From the NCBI GenBank assembly GCA_016720835.1, contig JADKJW010000004.1, forward strand, positions 252,501 to 316,500: a stretch of 64,000 bases of DNA, read 5' to 3'. Shown here piece after piece: positions 27,696-37,745 of this stretch (its first letter is position 1; the number at the start of each line of letters is the position of its first letter). A model generated the notes under the pieces. The model ran no database searches and was not told where the DNA came from. It saw nothing but the letters and a program-made list of their open reading frames with translations. The stretch comes from Ignavibacteria bacterium (GTDB taxonomy: Bacteria > Bacteroidota > Ignavibacteria > SZUA-365). A program made the position numbers and the translations under genes.

Positions 27696-30085
27696 ATGCC
27701 AACCGAAGCCGACACCTGCCGACAATTCGTCCTGCCCAAGCTCTACGCGGCGGGGTGGAGCGACGAGCAGATCGGCGAGCAACGAAGCTTCACGGATGGA
27801 CGGATAATGGTGTCCGGCGCGAAGATGTGGCGGCGGCCTCAGAAGCGGGCGGATTATCTGTTGCGCTACCGCTCTGATTTCATGATCGCCGTCGTCGAAG
27901 CGAAAGCGGCACACAAGCTGCCTAGCGATGGAATGCAGCAGGCGATCGAATATGCCAGAATGCTCGATCTGAAGTTCGCGTACAGCACAAACGGGCACGG
28001 AATCGTTGAGTTCGATCTCCTTACGGGGAAGGAAACAGTAATTGAAGCTTTCCCGACACCCGACGATCTTTGGCAACGCTTGCAGCCGAATGTTGGACTG
28101 GAGGGCGAAGAACAGCAACAGCGTTTCCTAACGCCAACCCTGAACGTCCCCGAGAAACCGGTGCGCTATTATCAACAAATAGCCATCAATCGTTCGCTCC
28201 AGGCCATCCTGCAAGGGAAGCGGCGTGTGCTGCTCACCATGGCCACGGGTTCCGGAAAGACCGTTGTCGCCACATCTGTTGGAAACTCTGGTCCACAAAA
28301 TGGAACGCGAAGCGTGATCCCGCCCGCAGACCGCGCATTCTGTACCTCGCAGACCGCAAATTTCTCGTGGACGATCCCAAGGACAACAGCTTCGCGGCCT
28401 TCGGCGATGCGCGGCACAAGATCGAAGGCGGCAATGCCGTGTACAGCCGTGAACTGTATTTTTCAACATACCAGTCCATCGCGAAGGACGAGCGCCGGCC
28501 AGGACTCTACAAGGAATTCGCATCCGATTTCTTCGACCTCATCATCGTCGATGAGTGTCATCGTGGCAGTTCAAAAGAGGAGAGCAATTGGCGCGAGATA
28601 CTTGAATACTTCTCGCCTGCGTATCAGCTCGGCATGACCGCCACCCCACTGCGCGAGGAGAATCGCGACACGTACCTCTACTTCGGCAATCCGCTCTACA
28701 CCTACAGTCTGCGACAGGGCATCGACGATGGATTCCTGGCGCCCTACCGTGTGTATCGCATCGTGACGCAGTGGGATGCCGCCGGGTGGCGACCGAGCAA
28801 GGATGAACTCGACCGCTTCGGCCATATCATTCCCGACGAAGAGTATCACACACCCGAATTCGAGCGGGTTGTTGCGCTTCGCGCCCGCACCCAGGCCATC
28901 GCGAGACATCTCACCGATTTCCTGAAAAGGACGGACCGCTTCGCGAAGACCATCGTCTTCTGCGTGGATCAGGAGCACGCTTCCGAGATGCGCGCTGCGC
29001 TCAACAACCTGAACGCCGATCTCGTCCGGAAATACCCCGATTACGTGTGCCGCGTCACCGCCGACGAGGGCGACATCGGACGCGGGCACATGCAGCGCTT
29101 CCAGGATGTGGACACGCGCACGCCGGTGATCCTCACCACCTCGCAGCTTCTCAGCACCGGCCTTGACGCTCCCACCTGCCGCAACGTCGTGCTCGTGCGC
29201 CTCGTCAATTCCATTGTCGAATTCAAGCAGATCATTGGACGCGGCACGCGCGTACGCGAGGACTACGGGAAGGTTTCCTTCAACATCATCGACTACACCG
29301 GTGCCGCAACGCGCAACTTCGCCGATCCGGAATTCGACGGCGATCCCGCCCTGGCCACGCAGGAGGAGATCGACGAATACGGACAGACGAAGACGGTGGA
29401 AATCATCACCCCGGAAGAAGAACCACCCAAAGAAGGTGAAGTCAACGAGCCGCCCGGCGGTTGGACTGTCGGTCCTCCAGGCGGCACCCTTGTCGACCCG
29501 CCACCGGAAAGACCCCGGAAGTTCTACTACGACGGCGGGCAGGTGGAGATTGTCGCCGAACTCGTCCACGAGCTCGATTCCGACGGTGCTCAACTTCGCG
29601 TCGTGAAGCTCACCGACTACACCGCCGAGAAGGTTCGCAGTCTCTGCGCCGATCGGGAAGATCTCCGCACTCGCTGGGCCGACTCCGCGCAGCGCGCCGA
29701 CATCATCCGGCAGCTTTCGGAGCGGGGGATCGACTTTCAACTTGTGGCCATGCAAGCGGGCAAGCCCGACGCCGACCCCTTCGATCTGCTCTGCCACCTT
29801 GCCTTCAACGCCCCGGTCCTCACCCGCCGACAGCGTGCCGAGCGCATGAGAAAGAGGCAAGCCGCGTTTTTCGGCTACTTCGGGCCCGAAGCGCGGGAAA
29901 TCCTGACCGATCTGCTGGAAAAGTATGCCGGCGACGGAGAACTCCAGTTCACGCTGCCGGATGTGCTGAAGCTGCCGCCAATATCGGGGCACGGGAATGT
30001 GAATGAGATCGCCGGTATATTCGGCGGCAATGACGCGTTGCGAAGCGCCGTAGACAGGTTGCAGGAGTTGCTGTATGCGGAGTAA
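27696..30085 (+). CDS. hsdR: Type I restriction endonuclease subunit R, EcoEI-like (frameshifted near 28272)
   Basis: Motor and nuclease subunit of a type I restriction-modification enzyme. Starts MPTEADTCRQFVLPKLYAAGW; an N-terminal nuclease core is suggested by FMIAVVEAKA. Helicase motifs are ATGSGKT (Walker A), IIVDECHRG (Walker B), GMTATPL, STGLDAPTC and IGRGTRVREDYGK. The tail resembles the EcoEI_R C-terminal domain. The frame breaks just after Walker A near 28272: KTVVAT in one frame, ICWKLWSTKWNAKR in another. One missing base in GCCACATC would repair it and give about 796 residues. hsdM and hsdS lie 6 kb downstream on the same strand. The 190-base gap before it shows nothing clear. 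Confidence 0.88.
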
Positions 30086-30120
30086 GACAAGCAGTCGACT
30101 TATTCCCAAGGTATACAGTG

Positions 30121-30358
30121 CCTTTAACAAGGACGGATCGGCCTCGCATGATAAAGGATACCTTTAACAAGGACGGATTTTCTTCCCATGATAAACGCTG
30201 CCTTTAACAAGGGTGGAGATTTTTCATGATAATCGTTACCTTTAATAAAGACCGATCTGTTTTCGATGATAATCGTTACCTTTAATAAAGACAGATCTGC
30301 CTCCCATGATAAACGGAGTCTTTAACAAGGAAGGTTCTGCTTTCCATGAGCGTCGCAG
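30121..30358 (+). repeat. Six tandem 40-bp repeats between hsdR and fic
   Basis: Units begin at 30121, 30161, 30201, 30239, 30279 and 30319; all are 40 bases except the third (38). Each has a conserved front CCTTTAAYAARG, a variable middle of about 14 bases, and a conserved back CATGATAA followed by a short variable end; the last unit is most diverged. Units abut with no spacers. The front is an imperfect dyad (CCTT...AAGG). Because 40 is not a multiple of three, every unit has an ATG-ATA opening and a TAA stop in shifting frames, so no long protein is encoded. Confidence 0.9.
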
Positions 30359-30405
30359 TCTTCTACATAGGTCTGACAGGCGTCTGAGGAAAGGGAGGGC
30401 AACCG

Positions 30406-31588
30406 ATGGCAGCTAAGAAAATCCAAAACGGAATGGCCCAGAGGGCGGGGAGATACGTGACGCAACCAGGGGGTTTTCGCGCATTCATGCCTGAGCCGTT
30501 GCCTCCCGATCCGCCCGTCAAAATCGAAGGAGAGCTGCAACAGCTCCTCTCGCAGGCCGATCTTGCCCTGGGGCGCCTCGACGGATCGATACAGATTCTC
30601 CCCAACCCGGATCTGTTCGTGTACATGTACGTGCGGAAGGAGGCGGTGCTGTCGAGCCAGATCGAGGAACGCAAAGCTCCTGCAGGATGTGCTTGCCGCG
30701 GAAGCGAAAATTCTAGCGCCGCATCGGCCGCAGGATGTCAACGAAGTAGTGAATTACGTCCGCGCCATGAATCATGGGCTCGAATTGCTCGCCAAACTTC
30801 CGGTTTCCGTGCGGTTGATACGCGAAATTCATACGGAACTTCTTCGCGGCGTGCGCGGCGCGCATCTCACCCCCGGCGAATTGCGGCGGAGTCAGAACTG
30901 GATCGGACCCGGGCGGCTGCGTTGAACGAAGCAACGTTCGTCCCCCGCCTCCGCAGGAAGTGCAGGAACACCCGGCGCATCTGGAACGATTTCTCAATAC
31001 GAATATGGGGTTGCCGTTGCTGGTGAAGATTGGTCTCCGCATGCCCAGTTCGAGACCATCCATCCTTTTCTCGACGGCAACGGACGGGCCGGTAGACTGC
31101 TCATCACCTTTCTTCTATGCCAAAAAAACGTCTTGAAGAAACCCGTGCTTTACCTCTCCTATTTCTTTAAAAAGCACCGGCGGAAGTACTACGAAGAGCT
31201 GCAGTCGGTGCGGGATTACGGGACATGGGAGATGTGGCTCGCGTTCTTCTTGCGCGGTGTCGCCGAGGTGAGCGAACAAGCCGCCGGCACCGCCAGGGAA
31301 ATTCTCTCGCTACGGGAAGCGCACCGACGAACGATCGCCGAGCAGTTCGGACGCGCAGCAGGCAACGGTTACCGGCTGCTCGAGCATCTGTACGAACACC
31401 CCATCGTATCCGTCAAGGAGGTTCGCGAACTGATCGGAACCACGTACCCCGCCGCCAACGATCTGGTGACGCGCATGGTCGCGTATGGGCTTCTGTACGA
31501 ACTGACCGGACAGACGAGAAACAGGAAGTTCGAATATCGGAGCTATATCGATCTCTTCAGTGAGGAGAAAGTTGAGGTCGCAACATGA
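30406..31588 (+). pseudogene. Fic-family protein (class II type), broken by about five single-base losses
   Basis: Fic enzymes transfer AMP or another nucleotide part to target proteins. The pieces, in order across frames, are a Fic_N-like domain (LLSQADLALGRLDGSIQILPN), SSQIE, LQDVLAAEAKI, LIREIHTELLRGVRG, LTPGELRRSQNWI, LERFLNTN, HAQFETIHPFLDGNGRAGR with the complete catalytic motif, and a winged-helix tail. Frame changes fall near 30667, 30680, 30906, 30944 and 31036. Adding one G and one C at the first two restores SSQIEGTQSSLQDVL, containing the inhibitory motif (S/T)xxxE(G/N) of class II Fic proteins. The errors look like missing bases in short runs, so the real gene may be intact. Fic genes often sit inside hsd loci. 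Confidence 0.8.
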
Positions 31589-32237
31589 TCGATCCGGTCA
31601 AGACCAAGAACACTGACTACCAGATGAGAACCGCTGAAGCTGTGATCGCAACTGTATCGCTACCGTGTGTCTCGAAACCACATTTCTGTTTTCGCCAACC
31701 CAGTTATCGCGATGACGTATCGCGACAAAGTGTCGCGATACCAGAAGCAGAATTTGGACCTTCGTTCCCGATCCCGTCAAGCCGGGGTTTTAGCTGGTTC
31801 CTCCAAAGTTTCTATAAGACGACTCCGTACCTTGCCATGGAGCGGGAGATGATAGCGACTGACACGATCATCAAGGACAGCGGCCCGATTTGGTCAAGGA
31901 GCTGGATTGTCTGACCGGCAGGGTCACGTCAATCATCACGTGTTCGCCCGCCGCCAGCGCGCCGAGAATAAGAAGAAAGATTATGAGTTGATTTTGAGTC
32001 ACTTGAGGCCCGGGGTGCAGGAGATCATGAGTGATCGCCTCGCGAAGTATGCTTTGCTGGGGAACTACAGTTCGCCCAGCAGGACGATATAAAGTGCCGG
32101 TGATATCGGGATATGGAGATATGAAAGACATAATCGACATATGTGACTGGACAGAACCACTTTACAATGTCGCGAGCCAAATGCAAAAGCTCATGTATGA
32201 TGCCTAATTCATCCCAACAAAGCTGCGAATAGAACCC
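31589..32237 (+). other. Gap between fic and the ABC-3C-like genes; no confident gene
   Basis: Only short, unrecognised frames are seen (for example ATG 31585 to 31914 and a TTG-started frame 31907-32092 reading DYELILSHLRPGVQEIMSD). A perfect inverted repeat lies at 31718-31740: TATCGCGACA, AAG, TGTCGCGATA, with another TATCGCGA just before it. Composition turns AT-rich near the end. Given the indels nearby, a broken small gene cannot be excluded. Confidence 0.4.
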
Positions 32238-33158
32238 ATGCCTGGAGAAAGATGGATTCGCCCTCCCGAGGAATGGCAGAATCTTATTAACAAGTGCCTC
32301 TCGCTCAAGTTTGATATCGGAGAGTTCGTGCCGATTCCGGATAGAGTGCGTGGTGATTGCGGGTTAGAAGGTTTTACGAGGGGAGGTCTAGGCTTTCAAT
32401 GTTACGCGGCTGAAGAACCACTAATCACTAGTGAATTAACAAGGAAACAGAAAGCTAAAATCACAAGCGACCTTGGCAAGCTCGTCAAATACAAGACCAA
32501 TCTGGCGCGGCTTCTCGGGCCAACCATGCTCGACAAGTGGATACTTGTTGTACCTCGCTGGGAGGATAAAGCGTTGCTTGCACACGCAGAAGAAAAGATG
32601 AAACTACTCAGAGTGGAGAGGCCCTCGTTTATCTCGCCGAACATCGTACCGAGCATTTGTACCGGGAGGACTTTCCGTCGAAAGGCAAATACTCGTTCAA
32701 GCGGGAGCGAGCACTTGCGGGTTGATGTCCCTTTGGTGGACCAAGCGAAAATAACAGATTGGGTTGCGACCAACGACGAGTTGGTTGCGAAACTGGACGA
32801 GAAAACCCTGGCGATTTGCTACCAAGATTCCGACAATGCAAGACAGCTTCGGAACGAATCAGTCCGTAATTATCTAAATGGCCAGAACGCTCTCGAAAAA
32901 CTTAGAGAAGACTTCCCGGAAATCTTTGAGGCTGTGGATAGAATCAAAAAGGACAAGGAGTATTTTCTCGTTATGGAGTCTCTCACAACCGCTTCATTAC
33001 CTGCTGCACACTTGCGAGAAACTCTCGATTCATTGGAAAACGACCTCGCAAGGGCGTTTAGTGGACTTGATAGATTTACTGTTAGGCAGTTCGTACATGG
33101 AGCAGTAGCTGATTGGTTGCTACGCTGTCCTCTTCATTTCCCAAAATCACCGTTATAA
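32238..33158 (+). CDS. Nuclease-like first component of an ABC-3C/Lamassu-like system
   Basis: 306 residues as read. Residues about 40-65 have the pattern GDCGLEGFTRGGLGFQCYA, which resembles the core of Mrr-like restriction-endonuclease folds (acidic residue, then Q-x-[KY]); the usual Lys is Tyr here, so activity is uncertain. The C-terminal half is helical. Stretch 32640-32715 probably hides three single-base losses that cancel out: other frames there read TEHLYREDF and then VERQILVQAGAS, far more protein-like than the direct frame. The stop overlaps the next start as TAATG, so this opens a tightly coupled operon. Assignment as the effector is inference from gene order. Confidence 0.6.
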   Translation: MPGERWIRPPEEWQNLINKCLSLKFDIGEFVPIPDRVRGDCGLEGFTRGGLGFQCYAAEEPLITSELTRKQKAKITSDLGKLVKYKTNLARLLGPTMLDKWILVVPRWEDKALLAHAEEKMKLLRVERPSFISPNIVPSICTGRTFRRKANTRSSGSEHLRVDVPLVDQAKITDWVATNDELVAKLDEKTLAICYQDSDNARQLRNESVRNYLNGQNALEKLREDFPEIFEAVDRIKKDKEYFLVMESLTTASLPAAHLRETLDSLENDLARAFSGLDRFTVRQFVHGAVADWLLRCPLHFPKSPL

Positions 33159-33634
33159 TGGAATCACTCCTGACAAACATTGATATTCCGTTCATGTTTC
33201 GACAACGCCCCACGCCTCTTGCGGGTGACCTACGTCCGGCGTGGAGGATGAGTCTTGTTCTGCTGATATTGCATCATTCGCGCGGGAAAAAGGCAACTCT
33301 TCAGAAATTGCATGTTCTCAATTCGGCCTGCCACTCTTTGAACACACGTCGAGCATTTCTCAACTACGTTCATGGGAAAGTTCAGAAGTACGAAATTATA
33401 CCTCGTATTGAACCAAGCTTAAACCGGGCACTTAATCTCTTGCGTGGCGAAGGGCTGGTTGAGATTGAAAAGGGTAAAAATATCATACTAACCCCTGTTG
33501 GTCTGACTTTATCAAACCAACTCGTTGAACTATCGGATTGTCTTGAACTGGAGAAGACGTTTCTTCAGGCAATTGAATCATTCGCAACCGAAGGTCGAAT
33601 TGGAGATCTCTTCACTTGGAACGTTTCGATATGA
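33158..33634 (+). CDS. Small middle-component protein (ABC-3C-like, winged-helix type)
   Basis: 158 residues starting in a TAATG overlap with the previous stop and ending in an ATGA overlap with the ATPase start. The sequence FRQRPTPLAGDLRPAWRMSL, then LHHSRGKKATLQKLHVL and GLVEIEKGKNIILTPVGL, has the feel of a winged-helix fold. Position and size match the middle component of ABC three-component systems (or LmuC of Lamassu), which links the ATPase to its effector. No catalytic motif is seen. AT-rich like its neighbours. Confidence 0.65.
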   Translation: MESLLTNIDIPFMFRQRPTPLAGDLRPAWRMSLVLLILHHSRGKKATLQKLHVLNSACHSLNTRRAFLNYVHGKVQKYEIIPRIEPSLNRALNLLRGEGLVEIEKGKNIILTPVGLTLSNQLVELSDCLELEKTFLQAIESFATEGRIGDLFTWNVSI

Positions 33635-35652
33635 GCCTACGATTACGTCAACTTCATCTACGAGTCCAAACAGGCGAAGGGCTTTTTGGAACACGTATAC
33701 AGTTCAACGATGGACTCGTTCTATTGCGTGCCGACAATACCATGGGTAAGTCAACCTGCGTACAAGCAATCATCTATGCACTTGGTCTCGAAAAAATGCT
33801 TGGCCCATCAAGCACCATCCCTCTGCCACATGTGATGACTGCGTACCTCAATGATGGAGAAAAGGAAATCCGAGTCCTTGAGTCAGAAGTGTTGCTTGAG
33901 ATCGAAAATCACAAGGGCGAATCCCTTACGATTCAGCGATCTGTGATTGGAGAGCGTGACCCGCGATTGGTAAGCACATGGGAGGGAGCACGTCTAACGA
34001 ATCCGAATGAATCTTTGCCGAAACGGGACTTTTACGCTCGGGATCCAGGTTCTGCTCAGAACGAATCGGGCTTCACGCGCAAGCTTGCGGAGTTTGTTGG
34101 TTGGCAGTTGCCAATGGTTCGCCGGTTTAACGGCACCGAGTGTCCACTGTATCTGGAAGCCGTTTGTCCTCTATTTGTTGTAGAGCAGAAGCATGGCTGG
34201 GCCGGTATCCAATCAAATCTTCCAACGTATTTCGGCATTCGAGATATGGCCAAACGTTGTATTGAGTTTGTTTTAAACCTCGACGCTGCCCGCTTGGCCG
34301 ATGAGCGACAAAGGTTAGAACAAGAGGAAACGATTTTGAAAAATCGCTGGAAGAATTTAACCAACGCTGCGGGGACATATTTAAGACTTGTGAACGCCCG
34401 CCTTCTTGGTCTGCCAGAGCAACCATCCGCCCAATGGCCACTTTCAATTATTCCAACGATAGAGGTGTTTCAGGACAGTGAATGGATTGAGGTAGAGCGC
34501 GCGCTAGACTTGATCAAAGATAAATACTTTCAATTAGAGCAAACACCCATTGTCACAGCGGGAGAAGCTTCGGAATCTGCAAGATCTCAACTAGAAACAG
34601 CACAACGAACGTTGGCTGACCGGGAGTTGATTGCTGGTGAGCTCCTCGAGGAACTGCAACAAGAGCAAATACAGCAGGCATCAACTAATTCCCGTCTCAG
34701 TGCACTTGGCGAAGACCTGCGTAGGAACAAGGATGCGTTGAAACTCAGATCTTTCGGCTCAAACGCTGGATGGCACGTAATAGAACACGTTTGTCCGACA
34801 TGTCAGCAACAACTTGCAGATACTCTGTTACTGCAGGGGTCACTCGAAAATCCAATGTCAGTTGAGGAAAACATTACATTTGTTGAAAACCAAATAAAGA
34901 CTTTTAAACAACTGCGTGAAAACGCGGCATCACTTATAGCTCGGAAGGAATCAGAGTTATCTACGTATCGTATGGAAATAGAAAATGTACGCATACAAAT
35001 ACGATCCTTACGCCAGACATTGCTCGCTCCCACTTCCAGTCCGTCAATAGAAGCAGTCAGACTTCGTATTGATATTGAAAGTCGAGTTAGGACACTTGAA
35101 CGAGTAATCTCTGATTTTACCGAATCGTTGGAATCATTCGCTGAGGTTGCAGTAGCGTGGCGGGGAGTATTGGACCGGAAACGCAACCTGCCGTCCAACG
35201 GGCTTTCTGCAGGGGATAGGAATAAATTACGTCGTCTCGAGACACTACTTCGTGATCAGCTTCAGGAATTTGGATTTAACAGTCTTGATCAGGATACGCT
35301 TGAGATATCCACTGAATCCTATCGTCCAACAAGGGAAGGTTTTGACCTAGGATTCGACTTATCGGCAAGCGATAACATTAGGACTATATGGGCATTTCTG
35401 CAAGGGTTGCTCGAGCTTTCAGCCGTACAACCAATGAATCACTTCGGCATGCTTTTATTCGACGAGCCGCGGCAACAAGAAACTGCTGAAATGAGTTTTG
35501 AGAAGCTTCTTGTCCGTGCAGCAACGGCCAAGAAAAGAGGCCAGCAAATCGTTTTTGCCACAAGCGAACCACTGGCCAACATTCAACGGATGATAAATGG
35601 GTTGGATGTTCAAATTATTAACTATACTGGACGCGTAATATCACGTATATAG
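33631..35652 (+). CDS. SMC/Rad50-like ABC ATPase with central zinc hook
   Basis: 673 residues. Walker A is LLRADNTMGKST at 32-42; a long coiled coil from about 215 to 560 is split by a CPTC motif near 388, as in the zinc hook of Rad50-type proteins. Walker B is MLLFDEP near 607, followed by a switch segment IVFATSE. No clean LSGGQ signature is visible, common in diverged defence ATPases. It probably senses unusual DNA ends or structures and licenses the partner nuclease, as in Lamassu and ABC-3C systems. It starts ATGA-coupled to the middle component. Clearly AT-richer than the surrounding chromosome. Confidence 0.85.
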   Translation: MSLRLRQLHLRVQTGEGLFGTRIQFNDGLVLLRADNTMGKSTCVQAIIYALGLEKMLGPSSTIPLPHVMTAYLNDGEKEIRVLESEVLLEIENHKGESLTIQRSVIGERDPRLVSTWEGARLTNPNESLPKRDFYARDPGSAQNESGFTRKLAEFVGWQLPMVRRFNGTECPLYLEAVCPLFVVEQKHGWAGIQSNLPTYFGIRDMAKRCIEFVLNLDAARLADERQRLEQEETILKNRWKNLTNAAGTYLRLVNARLLGLPEQPSAQWPLSIIPTIEVFQDSEWIEVERALDLIKDKYFQLEQTPIVTAGEASESARSQLETAQRTLADRELIAGELLEELQQEQIQQASTNSRLSALGEDLRRNKDALKLRSFGSNAGWHVIEHVCPTCQQQLADTLLLQGSLENPMSVEENITFVENQIKTFKQLRENAASLIARKESELSTYRMEIENVRIQIRSLRQTLLAPTSSPSIEAVRLRIDIESRVRTLERVISDFTESLESFAEVAVAWRGVLDRKRNLPSNGLSAGDRNKLRRLETLLRDQLQEFGFNSLDQDTLEISTESYRPTREGFDLGFDLSASDNIRTIWAFLQGLLELSAVQPMNHFGMLLFDEPRQQETAEMSFEKLLVRAATAKKRGQQIVFATSEPLANIQRMINGLDVQIINYTGRVISRI

Positions 35653-35695
35653 AAATGATTCGTGTATCATTAACAAACATAAGTCCGAGGTTTAC

Positions 35696-36214
35696 ATGAA
35701 TTATGCAGTATATGGAGCATTTAAACTTCCAAGATCAAGAAAAGGGCTGTTCACTCGAATAGCACAAGAAAAACGGGATTTTTGGTCTGCGGTAGATACG
35801 GCTGAGATAGGGTTGTCGGATTCGTGTGGCTGTTACCTTATTTCGGTACGAAATCGTGTGTGGTACGTTGGTCGTGCGGCCAAGCAGTCATTTAGGAAAG
35901 AGTGCTTTACACCAGATAAAGTGACAAAGATTGACGAAGCAATAAGCACTGGATGTGGCGACGCATACCTTTTGCTGTTAGCCAGACAGACGCCTAAGGG
36001 TAAATTCTCAAAACCAGGGAAAAATGGCATTAGAGATGTCGAGGACCTGGAGCTTCTCCTTATTGGTGCTGCTCTTGAAAGAAACGACAATCTACTCAAC
36101 AAACAGGCGACAAAAATTGTACGTGAGGCAATAGTTCCAGGATTCTTGAATTCGCCAAAGGGTGCTGGAAACAGGAAAAGTGTTAAGCAATTCAAGAAAA
36201 TCATGGGGATATAG
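35696..36214 (+). CDS. GIY-YIG-like nuclease domain protein
   Basis: 172 residues, ATG preceded by GAGG at a good distance. Residues 45-60 read GCYLISVRNRVWYVGRA, matching the paired strands of a GIY-YIG nuclease with Cys in place of Ile; FRKECF follows at about the position of the conserved Arg, and EDLELLLIGAAL may supply the Glu. The C-terminus is Lys/Arg-rich and may bind DNA. It lies 43 bases after the ATPase and 3 bases before hsdM, so it is likely translated from the same message. The role as an accessory nuclease is inference. Confidence 0.7.
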   Translation: MNYAVYGAFKLPRSRKGLFTRIAQEKRDFWSAVDTAEIGLSDSCGCYLISVRNRVWYVGRAAKQSFRKECFTPDKVTKIDEAISTGCGDAYLLLLARQTPKGKFSKPGKNGIRDVEDLELLLIGAALERNDNLLNKQATKIVREAIVPGFLNSPKGAGNRKSVKQFKKIMGI

Positions 36215-36217
36215 TTT

Positions 36218-37745
36218 GTGGTGCTCAATACCATTCGAGATGCTACCAGCTCCCACTCCCTCGCCTCCCTCCTCAAGTCCGCGATATCATGCGAAAGGAA
36301 GGAGGGACTGAATGGCGATCTGGACCGTCTACCTCTGCTCACGTGGATCATGTTCCTGAAGTTCCTCGACGACCTCGAGCTGCAGCGAGAGGATGAGTCA
36401 AAGCTCTCAAGGATAAAGTTCAGGCCAACCGTTGAAGCGCCATACCGGTGGCGAGACTGGGCAGCAAGGCCTGATGGTATTACCGGCGATGAACTGCTTG
36501 CCTTCATCAATCATGAGGAGTGCACACTGCCGAACGGAGAGCGAGGAGCGGGACTGTTCCGCTATCTGCGCTCGCTTTCCGGGTCGGGCGGAGATGACCG
36601 GAGAGAGGTCGTTGCCACGGTGTTCAAGGGCGTGGACAACCGGATGAAGAGCGGGTACCTGTTGCGCGACATCGTCAACAAGATTGCTGGCATTCATTTC
36701 AACTCCAGCGACGAACTGCATACGCTCGGAACGTTGTACGAGTCCATGCTCAGGGAGATGCGCGATGCCGCCGGAGATTCAGGCGAGTTTTACACGCCGC
36801 GCGCCGTTGTGCGAATGATGGTGGCGGTTATCGATCCGCGTTTGGGCGAAACAGTTCTCGATCCGGCAAACGGGACAGGCGGTTTCCTTGTGGAAGTGTA
36901 CAACCATCTATCGAAACAGGTCAAGACCGTGGCGGACCGGACGGTGCTTCAGGAGAAGAGCATTTTCGGTTGCGAGGCGAAGTCGCTCCCATACCTTCTC
37001 TGTCAGATGAACCTGCTCCTGCATGGCCTCGACGCGCCGCAGATCGATCCGGGGAATGCGCTGCGACACAAGCTCACGGACATTGGCGAACGCGATCGTG
37101 TGGATGTGATCGTCACCAATCCTCCCTTTGGCGGCGAGGAGGAGAAGGGAGTGCAGGGCAACTTCCCGAAGACAAGAAGACCGCAGCGACGGAACTGCTT
37201 TTCCTTCAAGTCATCATGCGAAAGCTTCGCCGGCACACCAGGCCCGGACGCGCGGCGGTGGTGGTGCCGAACGGAACGCTTTTCGGAGATGGCGTTTGCG
37301 CGCGCATCAAGGAGGATCTGCTCAAGGAATTCAATCTCCACACCATCGTCCGCCTGCCGAATGGCGTGTTCGCGCCCTACACCTCGATCCCGACCAACAT
37401 CCTGTTCTTCGATCGATCCGGACCCACAAAGACCGTCTGGTACTACGAACATCCCCTGCCTGAAGGCCGGAAGAATTACACGAAGACACAGCCCCTTCAG
37501 TTCGAGGAATTCGCTCCGCTCATCGCGTGGTGGAAGAAGCGTAAGGAAAACGATCAGGTCTGGAAAGTGCCCGCCTCCGATTGCTCGCCAACGGCTGCAA
37601 CTTCGATCGAAAGAATCCTCGGATGAAAGACGACATCGCGCATCTGCCGCCAGTAGCGCTCGCTGCGGGCATCCTCATAAAAGAACAGCGCATTGCGGAA
37701 ATCATGTTAAACATCCAGAAAGTCCTGAAGAAACAAGGTATATGA
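36218..37745 (+). CDS. hsdM: Type I restriction-modification methyltransferase subunit (two frameshifts)
   Basis: Adenine methyltransferase subunit that, with HsdS, protects host DNA. GTG start. Motifs: HsdM N-terminal helices (LLTWIMFLKFLDDLE), GEFYTPRAVVRMMV, SAM-binding LDPANGTGGFLVE and catalytic NPPFGG. The frame breaks near 37166 (CCC for CCCC would restore NFPEDKKTAATELLFLQ) and again at 37581 (TT for TTT restores LLANGCNFDRKNPR). After both repairs the protein continues through KDDIAHLPPVALAAGILI to a stop at 37743-37745, about 508 residues, overlapping hsdS by ATGA. Read literally, the second part would stop at 37626. Confidence 0.88.

Noticed and set aside
30121..30358. Possible CRISPR array
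   Set aside because: Units abut with no unique spacers, the variable centres are related to one another, and no cas genes are present.
37623..37745. Separate 40-residue gene between hsdM and hsdS (ATG 37623, ATGA overlaps on both sides)
   Set aside because: One base added at 37581 makes this the natural C-terminus of HsdM (NGCNFDRKNPR leading into it), so it is not an independent gene.
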